A stretch of 64,000 nt of DNA. Source: Clavibacter michiganensis subsp. insidiosus (GTDB taxonomy: Bacteria; Actinomycetota; Actinomycetes; Actinomycetales; Microbacteriaceae). Positions 1 through 7,576 of this stretch are shown piece after piece. Under the pieces are notes generated by a model, which had not been told where the DNA came from, did no database searches, and saw only the letters and a list, made by a program, of their open reading frames with translations. Each line of letters opens with the position of its first letter. Within the stretch, counting starts at the first letter, position 1. The translations under genes and the position numbers were made by a program. The stretch is from contig NZ_MZMO01000001.1 of assembly GCF_002240565.1 (NCBI RefSeq), positions 496,001 through 560,000 on the forward strand, in the 5' to 3' direction.

Positions 1-433
1 GCGCATCCGCCACGAGCACGAGGCCGACCAGCTCGACGAGGCCCGCGACCTGGCCGGACGCCCACTCGCGGGCGACCCGCTGCGCCGCGAGGAGGCCGGA
101 GTGGTCGGTGCGGGCGACGACGACCACACGGGAGGCGGGGGATCCGGCGGCAGGGGCGGGCCAGGCGTGGCCGGCGGCGCGGGATCCGGGAGCGAGGCGC
201 GCGAGCGTCGTCTCGCCCGCGCCGCCGTGGGCGCCGACCCACCAGAGACCGGCAGGCTCGTCCACGCGACGGACGGGCAGGCGATCGGCCGCCGCGGGGG
301 CGGGGACGGTGGTCGGCTGGGGTGCGCGGGGTCCGCGGAGGCGCTCGCGGCGGGTGAGAGGAGGGGCGTCGGACGCGGGTGCGTCGACGACGGCGGGCGC
401 GCCGACCACCCACGGATTGCCGCTGTCGTCCAT
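1..433 (-). CDS. DUF6668-like P-loop-related protein (partial)
   Basis: The minus-strand frame opens with an ATG and stays open to the window edge, so the C-terminus is missing. After an Ala/Pro-rich N-terminal stretch the protein has a degenerate P-loop-like motif, GAHGGAGETT, at about residues 67-76, where the usual Lys is replaced by Glu. This 'WVGAHGGAGxTTL' signature is what I remember for the actinobacterial DUF6668 family; the biochemical role is not known to me. It is divergent from the ParA-like gene, and the following genes look like part of a conjugation or secretion module, so a role there is inferred. The assignment to DUF6668 is from memory. Confidence 0.65.
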   Translation of the reverse strand, partial: MDDSGNPWVVGAPAVVDAPASDAPPLTRRERLRGPRAPQPTTVPAPAAADRLPVRRVDEPAGLWWVGAHGGAGETTLARLAPGSRAAGHAWPAPAAGSPASRVVVVARTDHSGLLAAQRVAREWASGQVAGLVELVGLVLVADA

Positions 434-530
434 GCCCTGCCCATCCCACCCGAAGGGTCTCGTGCTCGCCTCACGCGTGATCCACCGGGCGGGGGATGTC
501 GACAGGACGTTGCACGGTGATGCTGTCAAA

Positions 531-552
531 GTGCTTGCGCAGACGCAAGTGC
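531..552. promoter_or_regulatory. inverted and direct repeat in divergent promoter region
   Basis: The space between the divergent DUF6668-like and ParA-like genes holds CTTGCG and CGCAAG arms (534-539, 544-549) around a CAGA loop, extendable by wobble pairs, and AAGTGCTTG occurs twice (529-537 and 547-555), 18 bases apart. Such a layout would suit a binding site for a regulator of both genes, but nothing here shows which protein would bind. Confidence 0.3.
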
Positions 553-698
553 TTGATCCTGCTCGCATTTTCCGTGAGACTGTCCCGCCGACGTCGATCC
601 TGGCGGGCACCGCCGCTCGCGCGGGCCGCCTCTCCACACGGGCCGCCGGCATCTCCCTCCGCACGACCCGCACGACGCCCCCTCACCGAGAGCCGCAG

Positions 699-2096
699 AT
701 GACCGACGCCCCGACCGTGCCCGCCTTCCCCCGCATCGACGCCACCATCACGCCCACGGCCGACGGGCTCGCCACCGGGGTGCTCACCGTCAACGGCGTC
801 GCGACGCCGTTCGCGGAGGCGGCGGAGGACGACATCCGCCGCGGCGTCGTGATGAGCGTGCGCGGCATAGCCGAGCAGATGCAGCGGGCGGTGCGCCTCA
901 CGACGCGCGACCGCTTCGGATCCCAGGCGCTCGCCGTGGGGCCGGACGGCACGGTCGAGGCGCTCAGCGAGCTCGACCGCACGGACGCGATCGCGGAGCC
1001 CGCGGTCGTGCCTCCGAACGCGGCCTCCCATGCGGGCGCCGCGGCGCCCCTCGCCCCCGCGGCGCCGGTGGCCGCCGTCCCCGCCGTGGCGCCAACGGTC
1101 GGCGCCCCCGCGCCGACCGTCCCCGCGGCGGTCGCGCCCGCCCCGGCCGCCGTCGCGGATCCGCCGCTCACCCGCCGCGCCGCCCGCCAGTCCTTCCTCA
1201 CGCGCGAGGAGGTGGAGGAGCCGGCGACGCAGGGCATGCGCGGCACACTGACGCGGCTCGGGATCCGCATGTCGCCGTCCGAGGACGAGCGTCGCGAGCG
1301 CGAGTGGACCCGCCTCGTCAGCCAGCACTGGCCCGGCCCCCGCACCGTCGCGGTCGTCAACGGCAAGGGCGGGGTCGGCAAGACCATGTCCACCATCTGC
1401 CTGTCGTCCGTCTTCGCGCGGCACGGCGGAGCGGGCGTCCTCGCCTGGGACAACAACCAGACGCGCGGCACGCTCGGCTGGAGCACGGAGCAGGGGCCGC
1501 ACGACGCGAGCATCCTCGACCTCCTGCCGCAGGTCGACCGGCTGCTCGGCACGGGCGCGCAGTCCGCCGACCTCGCGCACTTCGTGCACCACCAGACCCG
1601 CGACCGCTACGACGTGCTCCGCTCGAAGCCCGAGGTGCTCGCCACCCAGCAGCGCTTCGACGACACCACGGTCGACCTCATCCACGCGGTCGCCGCCAAG
1701 TTCTACCGGCTCGTGCTCATCGACTCGGGCAACGACGAGACCGACCCGATGTGGCTGCGCGCCATCGAGAGGGCGGACCAGATCGTGGTGCCGACCATCG
1801 GCGAGGCCAAGGCGGCGGAGTCGGCGGCCCTCCTCATCGAGGGTCTCGCCGAGCGCGGCGGGCACTTCGCCGATCTCGCGGAGCGCGCGGTCGTGGTGGT
1901 CAGCGCGCACAAGCACGATCTCGCTCCCGCCGAGCTAGCCAAGATCTCCGACGGCTTCGCGCCCCTCGCCCGCGACGTGGTCACGGTGCCGTACGACCCG
2001 GCGCTCGGCGCGGACGTCCTCAACTACGGCGCGCTCCGGGCGTCCACGCAGCGGGCCTGGCTCCGCGCGGGGGCGGCCGTGGCGCGAGGCCTCTGA
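699..2096 (+). CDS. ParA/MinD-like ATPase of a conjugation or secretion module
   Basis: A 465-residue protein. The first 200 or so residues are not recognised and include an Ala/Pro/Val-rich linker; a ParA/MinD/SIMIBI ATPase domain follows, with the deviant Walker A GKGGVGKT near residue 221 and an LIDSG motif as Walker B. The ATG at 699 was chosen because the open frame upstream is compositionally noncoding and this ATG begins a protein-like N-terminus. The stop overlaps the start of the lipoprotein gene (TGATG), so the next two genes are co-translated with it. ATPases of this kind partition DNA or position membrane machinery; the lysozyme/M23 protein two genes on suggests positioning or assembly of a transfer apparatus, which is inference. 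Confidence 0.75.
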   Translation: MTDAPTVPAFPRIDATITPTADGLATGVLTVNGVATPFAEAAEDDIRRGVVMSVRGIAEQMQRAVRLTTRDRFGSQALAVGPDGTVEALSELDRTDAIAEPAVVPPNAASHAGAAAPLAPAAPVAAVPAVAPTVGAPAPTVPAAVAPAPAAVADPPLTRRAARQSFLTREEVEEPATQGMRGTLTRLGIRMSPSEDERREREWTRLVSQHWPGPRTVAVVNGKGGVGKTMSTICLSSVFARHGGAGVLAWDNNQTRGTLGWSTEQGPHDASILDLLPQVDRLLGTGAQSADLAHFVHHQTRDRYDVLRSKPEVLATQQRFDDTTVDLIHAVAAKFYRLVLIDSGNDETDPMWLRAIERADQIVVPTIGEAKAAESAALLIEGLAERGGHFADLAERAVVVVSAHKHDLAPAELAKISDGFAPLARDVVTVPYDPALGADVLNYGALRASTQRAWLRAGAAVARGL

Positions 2097-2656
2097 TGCG
2101 TGCGGGCGTCGCGCGCGGGGCGGGCGCCGTCGCGCTCGCCGCCGCCCTCGCCCTCGGGGCCGCCGGATGCGCGAGCGTCACCGTGCACGACGACGGGAGC
2201 CCGGTGGATCCGGCCCCCTCGTCCGGCGCCGTGACGGCGGACGGCACGAGCGGCGGCGCCGGGGGCTCCGGCACCTCCTCCCCGGGCGCGACGGACGACG
2301 GTGCCGCCGCGGAGCCCGAGCCGGTGGCGGACGCGGCCTCGCAGGCGGCGGCGCTCGCGGCGGCAGACGAGGTCATGCGCACGTACGCGCAGCCGGGGAT
2401 CACCGAGGCCGAGTGGGAGCAGCAGATGACGCCGCTCCTGTCGCAGCAGGGCGCGGTGGCGTTCGTCCCCACGATCCCCTCGAAGCTCACGGCCCACGCG
2501 GTCACCGGCACCGGCACGGTCATGCCGGCGCCCACCGCGTACGCGCTCATCGTGCGCGTGCCCACGGACGACGGCGACTACGACGTCGCCCTCATCCGCT
2601 CGTCGACCACGGCTCCGTGGCTGGCGGACGAGATCCAGGCCGTCCGCGACAAGTGA
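2096..2656 (+). CDS. secreted lipoprotein
   Basis: A 186-residue protein starting with a hydrophobic signal sequence that ends in a lipobox-like LGAAGC at about residues 18-23, so it is probably a membrane-anchored lipoprotein. A Gly/Ser/Ala-rich linker follows, then a roughly 100-residue globular domain of unrecognised family. It is translationally coupled on both sides (TGATG with the ATPase, GTGA with the lysozyme/M23 gene), indicating a three-gene unit. In actinobacterial type IV-like systems small lipoproteins often sit beside the cell-wall hydrolase, so a structural or docking role is plausible but not shown. Confidence 0.65.
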   Translation: MRAGVARGAGAVALAAALALGAAGCASVTVHDDGSPVDPAPSSGAVTADGTSGGAGGSGTSSPGATDDGAAAEPEPVADAASQAAALAAADEVMRTYAQPGITEAEWEQQMTPLLSQQGAVAFVPTIPSKLTAHAVTGTGTVMPAPTAYALIVRVPTDDGDYDVALIRSSTTAPWLADEIQAVRDK

Positions 2657-3837
2657 ACGGCGGCGGCAAGGGGGTCCTGATCCTCATCGGCACGCCCGCG
2701 GCGCTGATGGGGATGATCGTCTTCCTGGTGCTGTTCGGCTTCGGCGGCGACGGCGCGTCCGCCTGCACGACGCAGGGCGCGGCGTCCTCGTCGACCGGGC
2801 CGCGCACGCCCGTCGGCGGCTACTCGGGCGACCAGCTCGACAACGCCGCCGCGATCATGGACGCCGCCGCCGGGCTCGGCCTCTCCCGGCAGGCGCAGGT
2901 GCTCGGCGTCATGGCGGCGATGGGCGAGTCGTCGCTGCGCGCCATCGACTACGGGGACGACGCGGTGAACCCCGACGGCTCCATCGCCGACTCGATCGGC
3001 CTCTTCCAGCAGCAGTCGTCGTGGGGCTCGGTGCAGGAGCGGATGGATCCGACCTCGAGCGCGAAGCTGTTCCTCGCCCGCCTGCAGACCGTGAAGGGGT
3101 GGGAGTCGCTCGAGCCGACCCTCGCGATCCACGAGGTGCAGATCAACAAGGACCCGTACCACTACCGGAGGTTCCAGCAGCCGGCCGAGGACGTGGTCGC
3201 GCAGCTGTCGGGCGCCGCGGCCGCAGCTCCGGCGGCGACCCCCGTCGCGTCCGGCACGCCGGATCCCTCGGCCACGCCCGTGCCGACCGCGCCCTCCGGC
3301 GGGTGCTCCGCCGGCGGCACCGTGCTCCCGCTGAAGGCGCCGTTCGACCAGACCTCCGGGTACGGGCCGCGCGAGAGCCCGACCGCGGGCGCCTCCTCCT
3401 GGCACCCGGCGAACGACTACCAGACGCGGGAGACCGGGACGTCCTCCGGGCGGAGCGGCTACTCGTGCGGCTCGCCCGTGCTCGCCGCGCAGGCCGGCAG
3501 CGTGACGACGGCGGGCGGCTACACGGTGTCGATCCGGTCGGCGGCGGGCTACACGATCAGCTACCTGCACATGTACGAGCCGGACATGGAGGTCCGCGTC
3601 GGCGACGCCGTGACCCCCGGCCAGGAGATCGGGAAGGTGGGCTCGAACGGCCCGTCGACGGGGTGCCACCTCGACATCCGCATCGACGTCGCCGGATCCA
3701 CCGACGCCCGTGTCGCCGCACTGCCGCAGTCGCAGACGCAGGGGGCGCCGGTGAGCGGCTACGTGGATCCGGAGACGTTCTTCGCCGCGTTCGGCGTGAC
3801 GCTGTGCGGCGGGGAGTGCCGGCATGCGTCCGCCTGA
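2653..3837 (+). CDS. membrane-anchored lysozyme-like/M23 cell-wall hydrolase
   Basis: A 394-residue protein with a GTG start overlapping the previous stop (GTGA). One transmembrane helix (about residues 6-28) is followed by a lysozyme-like region (about 45-160) with an MGESS segment carrying the likely catalytic Glu, an Ala/Pro/Thr linker, and an M23/LytM-type domain (about 220-380) with WHPAND and CHLDIR segments. The canonical M23 HxH is HxD here, so metal binding may be altered. The lysozyme plus LytM architecture is typical of the VirB1-type wall hydrolase of actinobacterial conjugation systems and would open peptidoglycan for a transfer channel. Family calls rest on motifs; the conjugative role is inferred from context. 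Confidence 0.75.
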   Translation: MNGGGKGVLILIGTPAALMGMIVFLVLFGFGGDGASACTTQGAASSSTGPRTPVGGYSGDQLDNAAAIMDAAAGLGLSRQAQVLGVMAAMGESSLRAIDYGDDAVNPDGSIADSIGLFQQQSSWGSVQERMDPTSSAKLFLARLQTVKGWESLEPTLAIHEVQINKDPYHYRRFQQPAEDVVAQLSGAAAAAPAATPVASGTPDPSATPVPTAPSGGCSAGGTVLPLKAPFDQTSGYGPRESPTAGASSWHPANDYQTRETGTSSGRSGYSCGSPVLAAQAGSVTTAGGYTVSIRSAAGYTISYLHMYEPDMEVRVGDAVTPGQEIGKVGSNGPSTGCHLDIRIDVAGSTDARVAALPQSQTQGAPVSGYVDPETFFAAFGVTLCGGECRHASA

Positions 3838-3938
3838 GGCCGGCGGGGTTGCGGTGCACCCGACCCCTGCGGCGATAATTGCTCAGGCGGGTAAATTCGA
3901 GCATCCCGCGCCCGATCCGACCGGAGCAGCATCCGCCC

Positions 3939-4385
3939 ATGGCAGACGACGACACCTGGGACGCCCTGCCGGCGACCCTGCGGTCCGCGGACCTGCAGCG
4001 GATCCTGCAGATCGGTCAGACGACCGTGAGCCTCTGGTTCGCGAAGGGCATCATCCCCGGCTACCGCATCTCGCACTCGTGGATCGCGTTCCGCTCCGAG
4101 GTGCGCGAGTGGCTCGAGTCGACGTCCACCGTGCCGGTGCCGCCGCACGAGCCGTACCCGCATCCGCTCGACGCCTACCCCGACCACCTCACGCACCGCG
4201 ATCTCATGGAGCTGTTCCAGAAGAGCCGCCCGGCGATCCTCGGCTGGCTGCGCGACGGCGTGATCCCGGCCATGCGCCCCGGCGGCCGCTGGCTGATCGA
4301 GAAGGCGGCCGTCCGACGGCTCCTCGCGGAGACGAGCAACCAGCGGGTGGACTTCGTGCCGAAGGGCGATCGCGCGGCGAGCTGA
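3939..4385 (+). CDS. helix-turn-helix (MerR/excisionase-like) protein
   Basis: A 148-residue protein beginning at the ATG that opens MADDD. It contains two copies of a short winged-helix pattern: a sensor segment, an xILxIGQTTVSLWFAKGxI type helix pair and a second copy with RPAILGWLRDGVIP, each followed by an aromatic and basic segment. This resembles tandem excisionase/MerR-type helix-turn-helix domains (HTH_17-like) that bind DNA. It lies about 100 bases downstream of the wall-hydrolase gene, behind an AT-richer stretch that may carry its own promoter. Beside a transfer-like module, an excisionase or local regulator is the natural guess. No recombinase is present on this side of the window. 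Confidence 0.6.
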   Translation: MADDDTWDALPATLRSADLQRILQIGQTTVSLWFAKGIIPGYRISHSWIAFRSEVREWLESTSTVPVPPHEPYPHPLDAYPDHLTHRDLMELFQKSRPAILGWLRDGVIPAMRPGGRWLIEKAAVRRLLAETSNQRVDFVPKGDRAAS

Positions 4386-4426
4386 CGGGCGCGGTGCGCG
4401 GGGGCGGCCGACGGCTCGTCGCCTGC

Positions 4427-4432
4427 CCTAGC
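4427..4432. repeat. target-site duplication of IS copy 1
   Basis: CCTAGC lies immediately left of the element and again immediately right of it (5501-5506). The matching pair shows that this copy inserted by itself into a site with CTAG at its centre. Confidence 0.85.
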
Positions 4433-4474
4433 TGTACCCGGCCATGACGTTGGTGACACTTCGGGGCGTGTGAG

Positions 4475-4527
4475 GAGGCCTCCTGGCTTGATGGAGCTGT
4501 CTAGTTCTGCCACTGCCAGGAGGCCTC
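4475..4527 (+). promoter_or_regulatory. inverted repeat masking the transposase ribosome binding site
   Basis: GAGGCCTCCTGGC (4475-4487) is exactly complementary to GCCAGGAGGCCTC (4515-4527). The right arm contains the AGGAGG Shine-Dalgarno sequence one step before the transposase ATG at 4529. A transcript entering from outside the element would fold this 13-bp stem and hide the ribosome site, a known way for insertion sequences to damp read-through translation. The same structure is present in copy 2 (8634-8686). Confidence 0.6.
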
Positions 4528-4528
4528 G

Positions 4529-5491
4529 ATGTCCCACGCTAATGCTCGTCTGACGGTTCACGGGAGGGTTCTCCTCGTGCGGCGGGTGGTCGAGGATCGT
4601 CGGCCGGTCTCGCATGTCGCGCGCGAACTCGGTGTGTCGCGTCAGTGCGCGCATCGGTGGGTGAATCGGTTCCGGTCCGAGGGCTTCGAAGGCTTGTCGG
4701 ACCGGTCCTCGAGGCCGAGACGGGTGCCGACGAGGACGAGCCCGGAACGAGAACGAGCCGTCGTGGAAGCGAGGACCCGATTGCGATCAGGTCCTGCCCG
4801 GTTGGCGCCGGTGACCGGTGTTCCAGCCCGCACGATCTCCCGCATCCTGCGGCGGCACGGGGCACCGCCGTTGGCATGGTTGGACCCCGTCACCGGGGCC
4901 GTGATCCGGGCATCCCGGTCGACGGCAAACCGGTACGAGCATGAGCATCCCGGCGACCTGATCCACGTCGACGTGAAGAAGCTCGGCCGGATCCCGGACG
5001 GCGGCGGCTGGCGGGCGCATGGCCGCAGCGAACAGGTTCGTGGTCGTGGGATCGGGTTCGATTACGTCCACGCCGTGGTCGATGACCACACCCGCCTCGC
5101 CTACGCGGAGATCCACCCGGACGAGAAGGGCGTGACCGCGGCAGGGTTCCTGACCCGGGCCGCGGCGTACTTCGCCGAGCACGGCATCACCCGCATCGAA
5201 CGGGTCCTGACGGACAACGCGTTCGCCTACCGGCACTCGGCCGCGTTCCAGAACGCGGTCACGCAGCTCGGTGCGAGGCAGAAGTTCATCCGCCCGCACT
5301 GCCCCTGGCAGAACGGCAAGGTCGAACGCTTCAACCGCACCCTCGCGACCGAGTGGGCCTACCGGCAACCCTTCACCAGCAACCAAGCCAGAACCGACGC
5401 CCTTGATCCGTGGATCCAGCACTACAACACTGAACGAATCCACTCGAGCCACGGGCTGACGCCCGCGGCCCGAGTGTCACCAACGTCATGA
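4529..5491 (+). CDS. IS481-family transposase (copy 1)
   Basis: A 320-residue DDE transposase. The N-terminal third is a helix-turn-helix region (VARELGVSRQCAHRWVNRF, then a basic linker); the rest is an rve/integrase core with the acidic residues visible as the Asp of HVDVKK, the Asp of LTDNA and the Glu of GKVERF. The C-terminus ends HSSHGLTPAARVSPTS, typical of IS481 proteins, and the coding end runs into the right inverted repeat. An AGGAGG site sits just before the ATG but can be hidden in a stem. The reading frame is complete, so this copy is probably active. Confidence 0.92.
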   Translation: MSHANARLTVHGRVLLVRRVVEDRRPVSHVARELGVSRQCAHRWVNRFRSEGFEGLSDRSSRPRRVPTRTSPERERAVVEARTRLRSGPARLAPVTGVPARTISRILRRHGAPPLAWLDPVTGAVIRASRSTANRYEHEHPGDLIHVDVKKLGRIPDGGGWRAHGRSEQVRGRGIGFDYVHAVVDDHTRLAYAEIHPDEKGVTAAGFLTRAAAYFAEHGITRIERVLTDNAFAYRHSAAFQNAVTQLGARQKFIRPHCPWQNGKVERFNRTLATEWAYRQPFTSNQARTDALDPWIQHYNTERIHSSHGLTPAARVSPTS

Positions 5492-5554
5492 CTCAGTACA
5501 CCTAGCCTGGCTGCTTCCCGCAGTCGGATCCGCTCGGCCGCTCGGCCGTGCGCG

Positions 5555-5572
5555 GGGGCCGTTCGCGGCCCC
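5555..5572. terminator. GC-rich hairpin with TTCG loop upstream of toxin operon
   Basis: GGGGCCG and CGGCCCC form a perfect 7-bp stem around TTCG, between the right end of IS copy 1 and the first gene of the zeta-toxin operon. No T-run follows, so it could be a terminator against read-through from the insertion sequence, an RNA-stabilising 5' hairpin, or an attenuator. Confidence 0.4.
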
Positions 5573-5617
5573 GGTTCCCCGGAGACGCTTTTCGGTGATG
5601 TGGTCAAGGAGGTCGTG

Positions 5618-6076
5618 ATGGGTCTGTTCGATGCGCCGGTGGAGGTGCGCCCGGCGGAGCGTGCGTTGCGCGTGCTGCGGCTGGTGGAGCTGGATTACCT
5701 GCGGGAGGTGCGTCGGCTCCTGGATTCCGGGTACGACGCGGCGAAGCTGGTCCAGGATCTGGCGGTGTTCCAGCCTGTTGACCTGGATCGCATCGCCGCG
5801 GCCCGGGAGGTGCCGGTGCTGGTCGAGGGGTTCTCGGGGGCGACGCCGTATGAGATCTGCGAGCGGTATTCGGTGGGGATGCTCGACCGGGAGCGGCTCG
5901 TGGATGAGCTGGTGCGGTTCCCGTACGTTCCGCGCGACCAGGTGGACGGGTACGACGATCTCGTCGTCAACCCGCCGGGGACCTTCATGGACGTCTCCAG
6001 GGCGACCACGAATGACTTGATCGACATCGAGACCTACGGCCAGGTCGTCGAGAGACTCCACGTCTCCGGAGACTGA
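5618..6076 (+). CDS. candidate antitoxin of first zeta-toxin module
   Basis: A 152-residue, mostly charged protein of a family I do not recognise. The ATG was chosen over a GTG six codons upstream because AAGGAGGT lies six bases before it. It shares with the second small gene of this operon, also 152 residues, the segments LDYLREVRRLLD, the central EICERY, RLVDEL and DDLVVNPPGT; overall identity is roughly half by eye. It ends two bases before the zeta-toxin start, the order and spacing expected of an antitoxin gene. It does not look like epsilon or PezA (no helix-turn-helix is visible). The antitoxin role is inferred solely from position and repeated pairing. Confidence 0.6.
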   Translation: MGLFDAPVEVRPAERALRVLRLVELDYLREVRRLLDSGYDAAKLVQDLAVFQPVDLDRIAAAREVPVLVEGFSGATPYEICERYSVGMLDRERLVDELVRFPYVPRDQVDGYDDLVVNPPGTFMDVSRATTNDLIDIETYGQVVERLHVSGD

Positions 6077-6078
6077 AC

Positions 6079-7095
6079 ATGCCGGACGATGATCGACTCG
6101 AGCATCTGGCGACCCTGCGACAGCTCTCGGCCGAGGGCGGGCCTGTCGCCGGGGACGCGCCCACTGCGACGATCAACAACTCGAGATGGTGGGACGGGGG
6201 GAAGCCCACCCAGAGCCGTCAAGCGCTCCTCGACAAGCTGGAGAGAGAAGCGGTTGAGGAGGTGCCGGATCTGCGCGCGGAAAGCCGTGCGATCGTTCTG
6301 GCAGGGCCGCCCGGTGCGGGCAAGAGCTCCATCCGCGAGCGCGTCCTCGGACCTAGATCCGATCACTTCCTCGTAGTGGATGCGGATGAGTTCAAGAGGC
6401 GCTTGTTACGTGAGGCGGTGGCGGACGGGAGCTATGAGTCTTGGATCAAGCCGGCCGCTGTGCGGGAGCGCGAAACCGCCGGCGAGCGCTTCCATCCGAT
6501 GGAGTTGTCGTCCCTCGTCCACGCGGAGTCCGCGGCGATCGCGGACTCCCTCCGTCAGAACGCCATGGCGGCGAGGAAGAACGTGGTGATCGATACCGTC
6601 CTGTCGTCGGACACGAAGGCGCGGCAGATCATGGGCGAGCTGGAGCGGGCGGGGTACGACGTGCAGGTGGTGGACGTGGAGGTGCCGCGGGAGGTGTCGG
6701 AGGAGCGGATCCGGCAGCGGTGGCGTGAGGGGAACGAGGCGGCCGAGAAGGGCGAGGGGCTGGGCGGCCGGTGGGTGCCGAGCGAGTTCGGGGCATGGGT
6801 CTATGGGGCTCCCGACGGGGGTTCTCGGCCGGAGGCGAATGCGCGGATGGTGGCGGAGGAGTCGCCGGCGGTGTCGCGGTACCGGGTGTATCGGACGTCG
6901 GCGGAGCAAGCCGAGGCGAAGGCGTCGCCGAGCCTCGAGACGGACATGTCCCGGGCGACGCGGGGTGGGCCGCTGGTGCCGACGCGGTCCGGGCCGGTGG
7001 CGGAAGCGCCGCAGGCGAGGCCGCTGCCGGGGATCACTCGAGCGGTCGGGCCGGCCAGGTCGGCCGGCGTGGGCCGTGGAGGGAGAGGGAGATGA
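6079..7095 (+). CDS. zeta-toxin-family P-loop kinase (module 1)
   Basis: A 338-residue protein. Walker A is GPPGAGKSS at residues 76-84; a VDADEF segment (Asp101, Asp103) matches the zeta catalytic Asp region; HPMELSSLVHAES matches the conserved 'VHEES' helix; and NVVIDTVLS followed by AGYDVQVVDVEVP matches the rest of the kinase fold. Zeta toxins phosphorylate UDP-N-acetylglucosamine or related nucleotide sugars and block cell-wall synthesis. The C-terminal 90 residues form an extension rich in Arg, Gly and Pro that is shared almost unchanged with the second toxin. It is preceded by the candidate antitoxin (2-base gap) and followed after 19 bases by the second module. Confidence 0.85.
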   Translation: MPDDDRLEHLATLRQLSAEGGPVAGDAPTATINNSRWWDGGKPTQSRQALLDKLEREAVEEVPDLRAESRAIVLAGPPGAGKSSIRERVLGPRSDHFLVVDADEFKRRLLREAVADGSYESWIKPAAVRERETAGERFHPMELSSLVHAESAAIADSLRQNAMAARKNVVIDTVLSSDTKARQIMGELERAGYDVQVVDVEVPREVSEERIRQRWREGNEAAEKGEGLGGRWVPSEFGAWVYGAPDGGSRPEANARMVAEESPAVSRYRVYRTSAEQAEAKASPSLETDMSRATRGGPLVPTRSGPVAEAPQARPLPGITRAVGPARSAGVGRGGRGR

Positions 7096-7114
7096 CGAGG
7101 AAGGTGATCGATTC

Positions 7115-7573
7115 ATGAGTGCAGGGGATGTTCCTGAGGAGGTCGCGCCGGCGGCGCTGGCGCTGCTCCGATTCCGTCTGGCGGAGCTGGACTACCTGCG
7201 GGAGGTGCGGCGTCTGCTCGATGCCGGGCGTTCCGAGGAGCAGCTGGCCCGGGAGCTGCGCGTGTTCAAGCCCCAGGACCTCGCGCTGTTGCGCGCGGCG
7301 CGCGAGGTCAGCATGCCGCTGGAGGGGTTCTCGAGTGCGCTGCCGATGGAGATCTGCGAGCGGTACGCGGCGGGGCTGCTCGACCGCGACAGATTGGTGG
7401 ACGAGCTGGCGCGGTATCCGTATGTGCCGCTCGACAAGACCGACGGCTGGGATGACCTGGTGGTCAATCCGCCCGGCACCTGGGCGGAGTTTATGCTCGC
7501 GATCGATATCGGACTGGTCGAGGACGCCCTGTACGAAGAGGTGTTCAACCGCAAGCACGACGTCGCGAGCTGA
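7115..7573 (+). CDS. candidate antitoxin of second zeta-toxin module
   Basis: A 152-residue paralogue of the first small gene of the operon, with AELDYLREVRRLLDAG, MEICERYAAGLLDRDRLVDEL and DDLVVNPPGT in the same order. The C-terminal 25 residues are unrelated to those of its paralogue (the first ends ERLHVSGD, this one NRKHDVAS), so this tail is a likely place for partner specificity. The ATG is preceded by AGGAAGG about 12 bases upstream. A short overlapping frame (MTRKVIDS) just before it is noncoding in my view. Its stop lies three bases before the second toxin gene. Confidence 0.6.
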   Translation: MSAGDVPEEVAPAALALLRFRLAELDYLREVRRLLDAGRSEEQLARELRVFKPQDLALLRAAREVSMPLEGFSSALPMEICERYAAGLLDRDRLVDELARYPYVPLDKTDGWDDLVVNPPGTWAEFMLAIDIGLVEDALYEEVFNRKHDVAS

Positions 7574-7576
7574 ACG

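Larger units (their letters stand above)
4433..5500 (+). mobile_element. IS481-family insertion sequence, copy 1
   Basis: A 1068-base element with 28-base terminal inverted repeats (4433-4460 and 5473-5500) that agree at 24 positions: TGTAC at the tips, and an inner block of 18 identical bases, CATGACGTTGGTGACACT. It carries one transposase gene and is flanked by a 6-base duplication. By eye it differs from the copy at 8592 at only three positions. The transposase type and Clavibacter-like host recall IS1121-type elements, but I cannot confirm the name. Confidence 0.9.
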
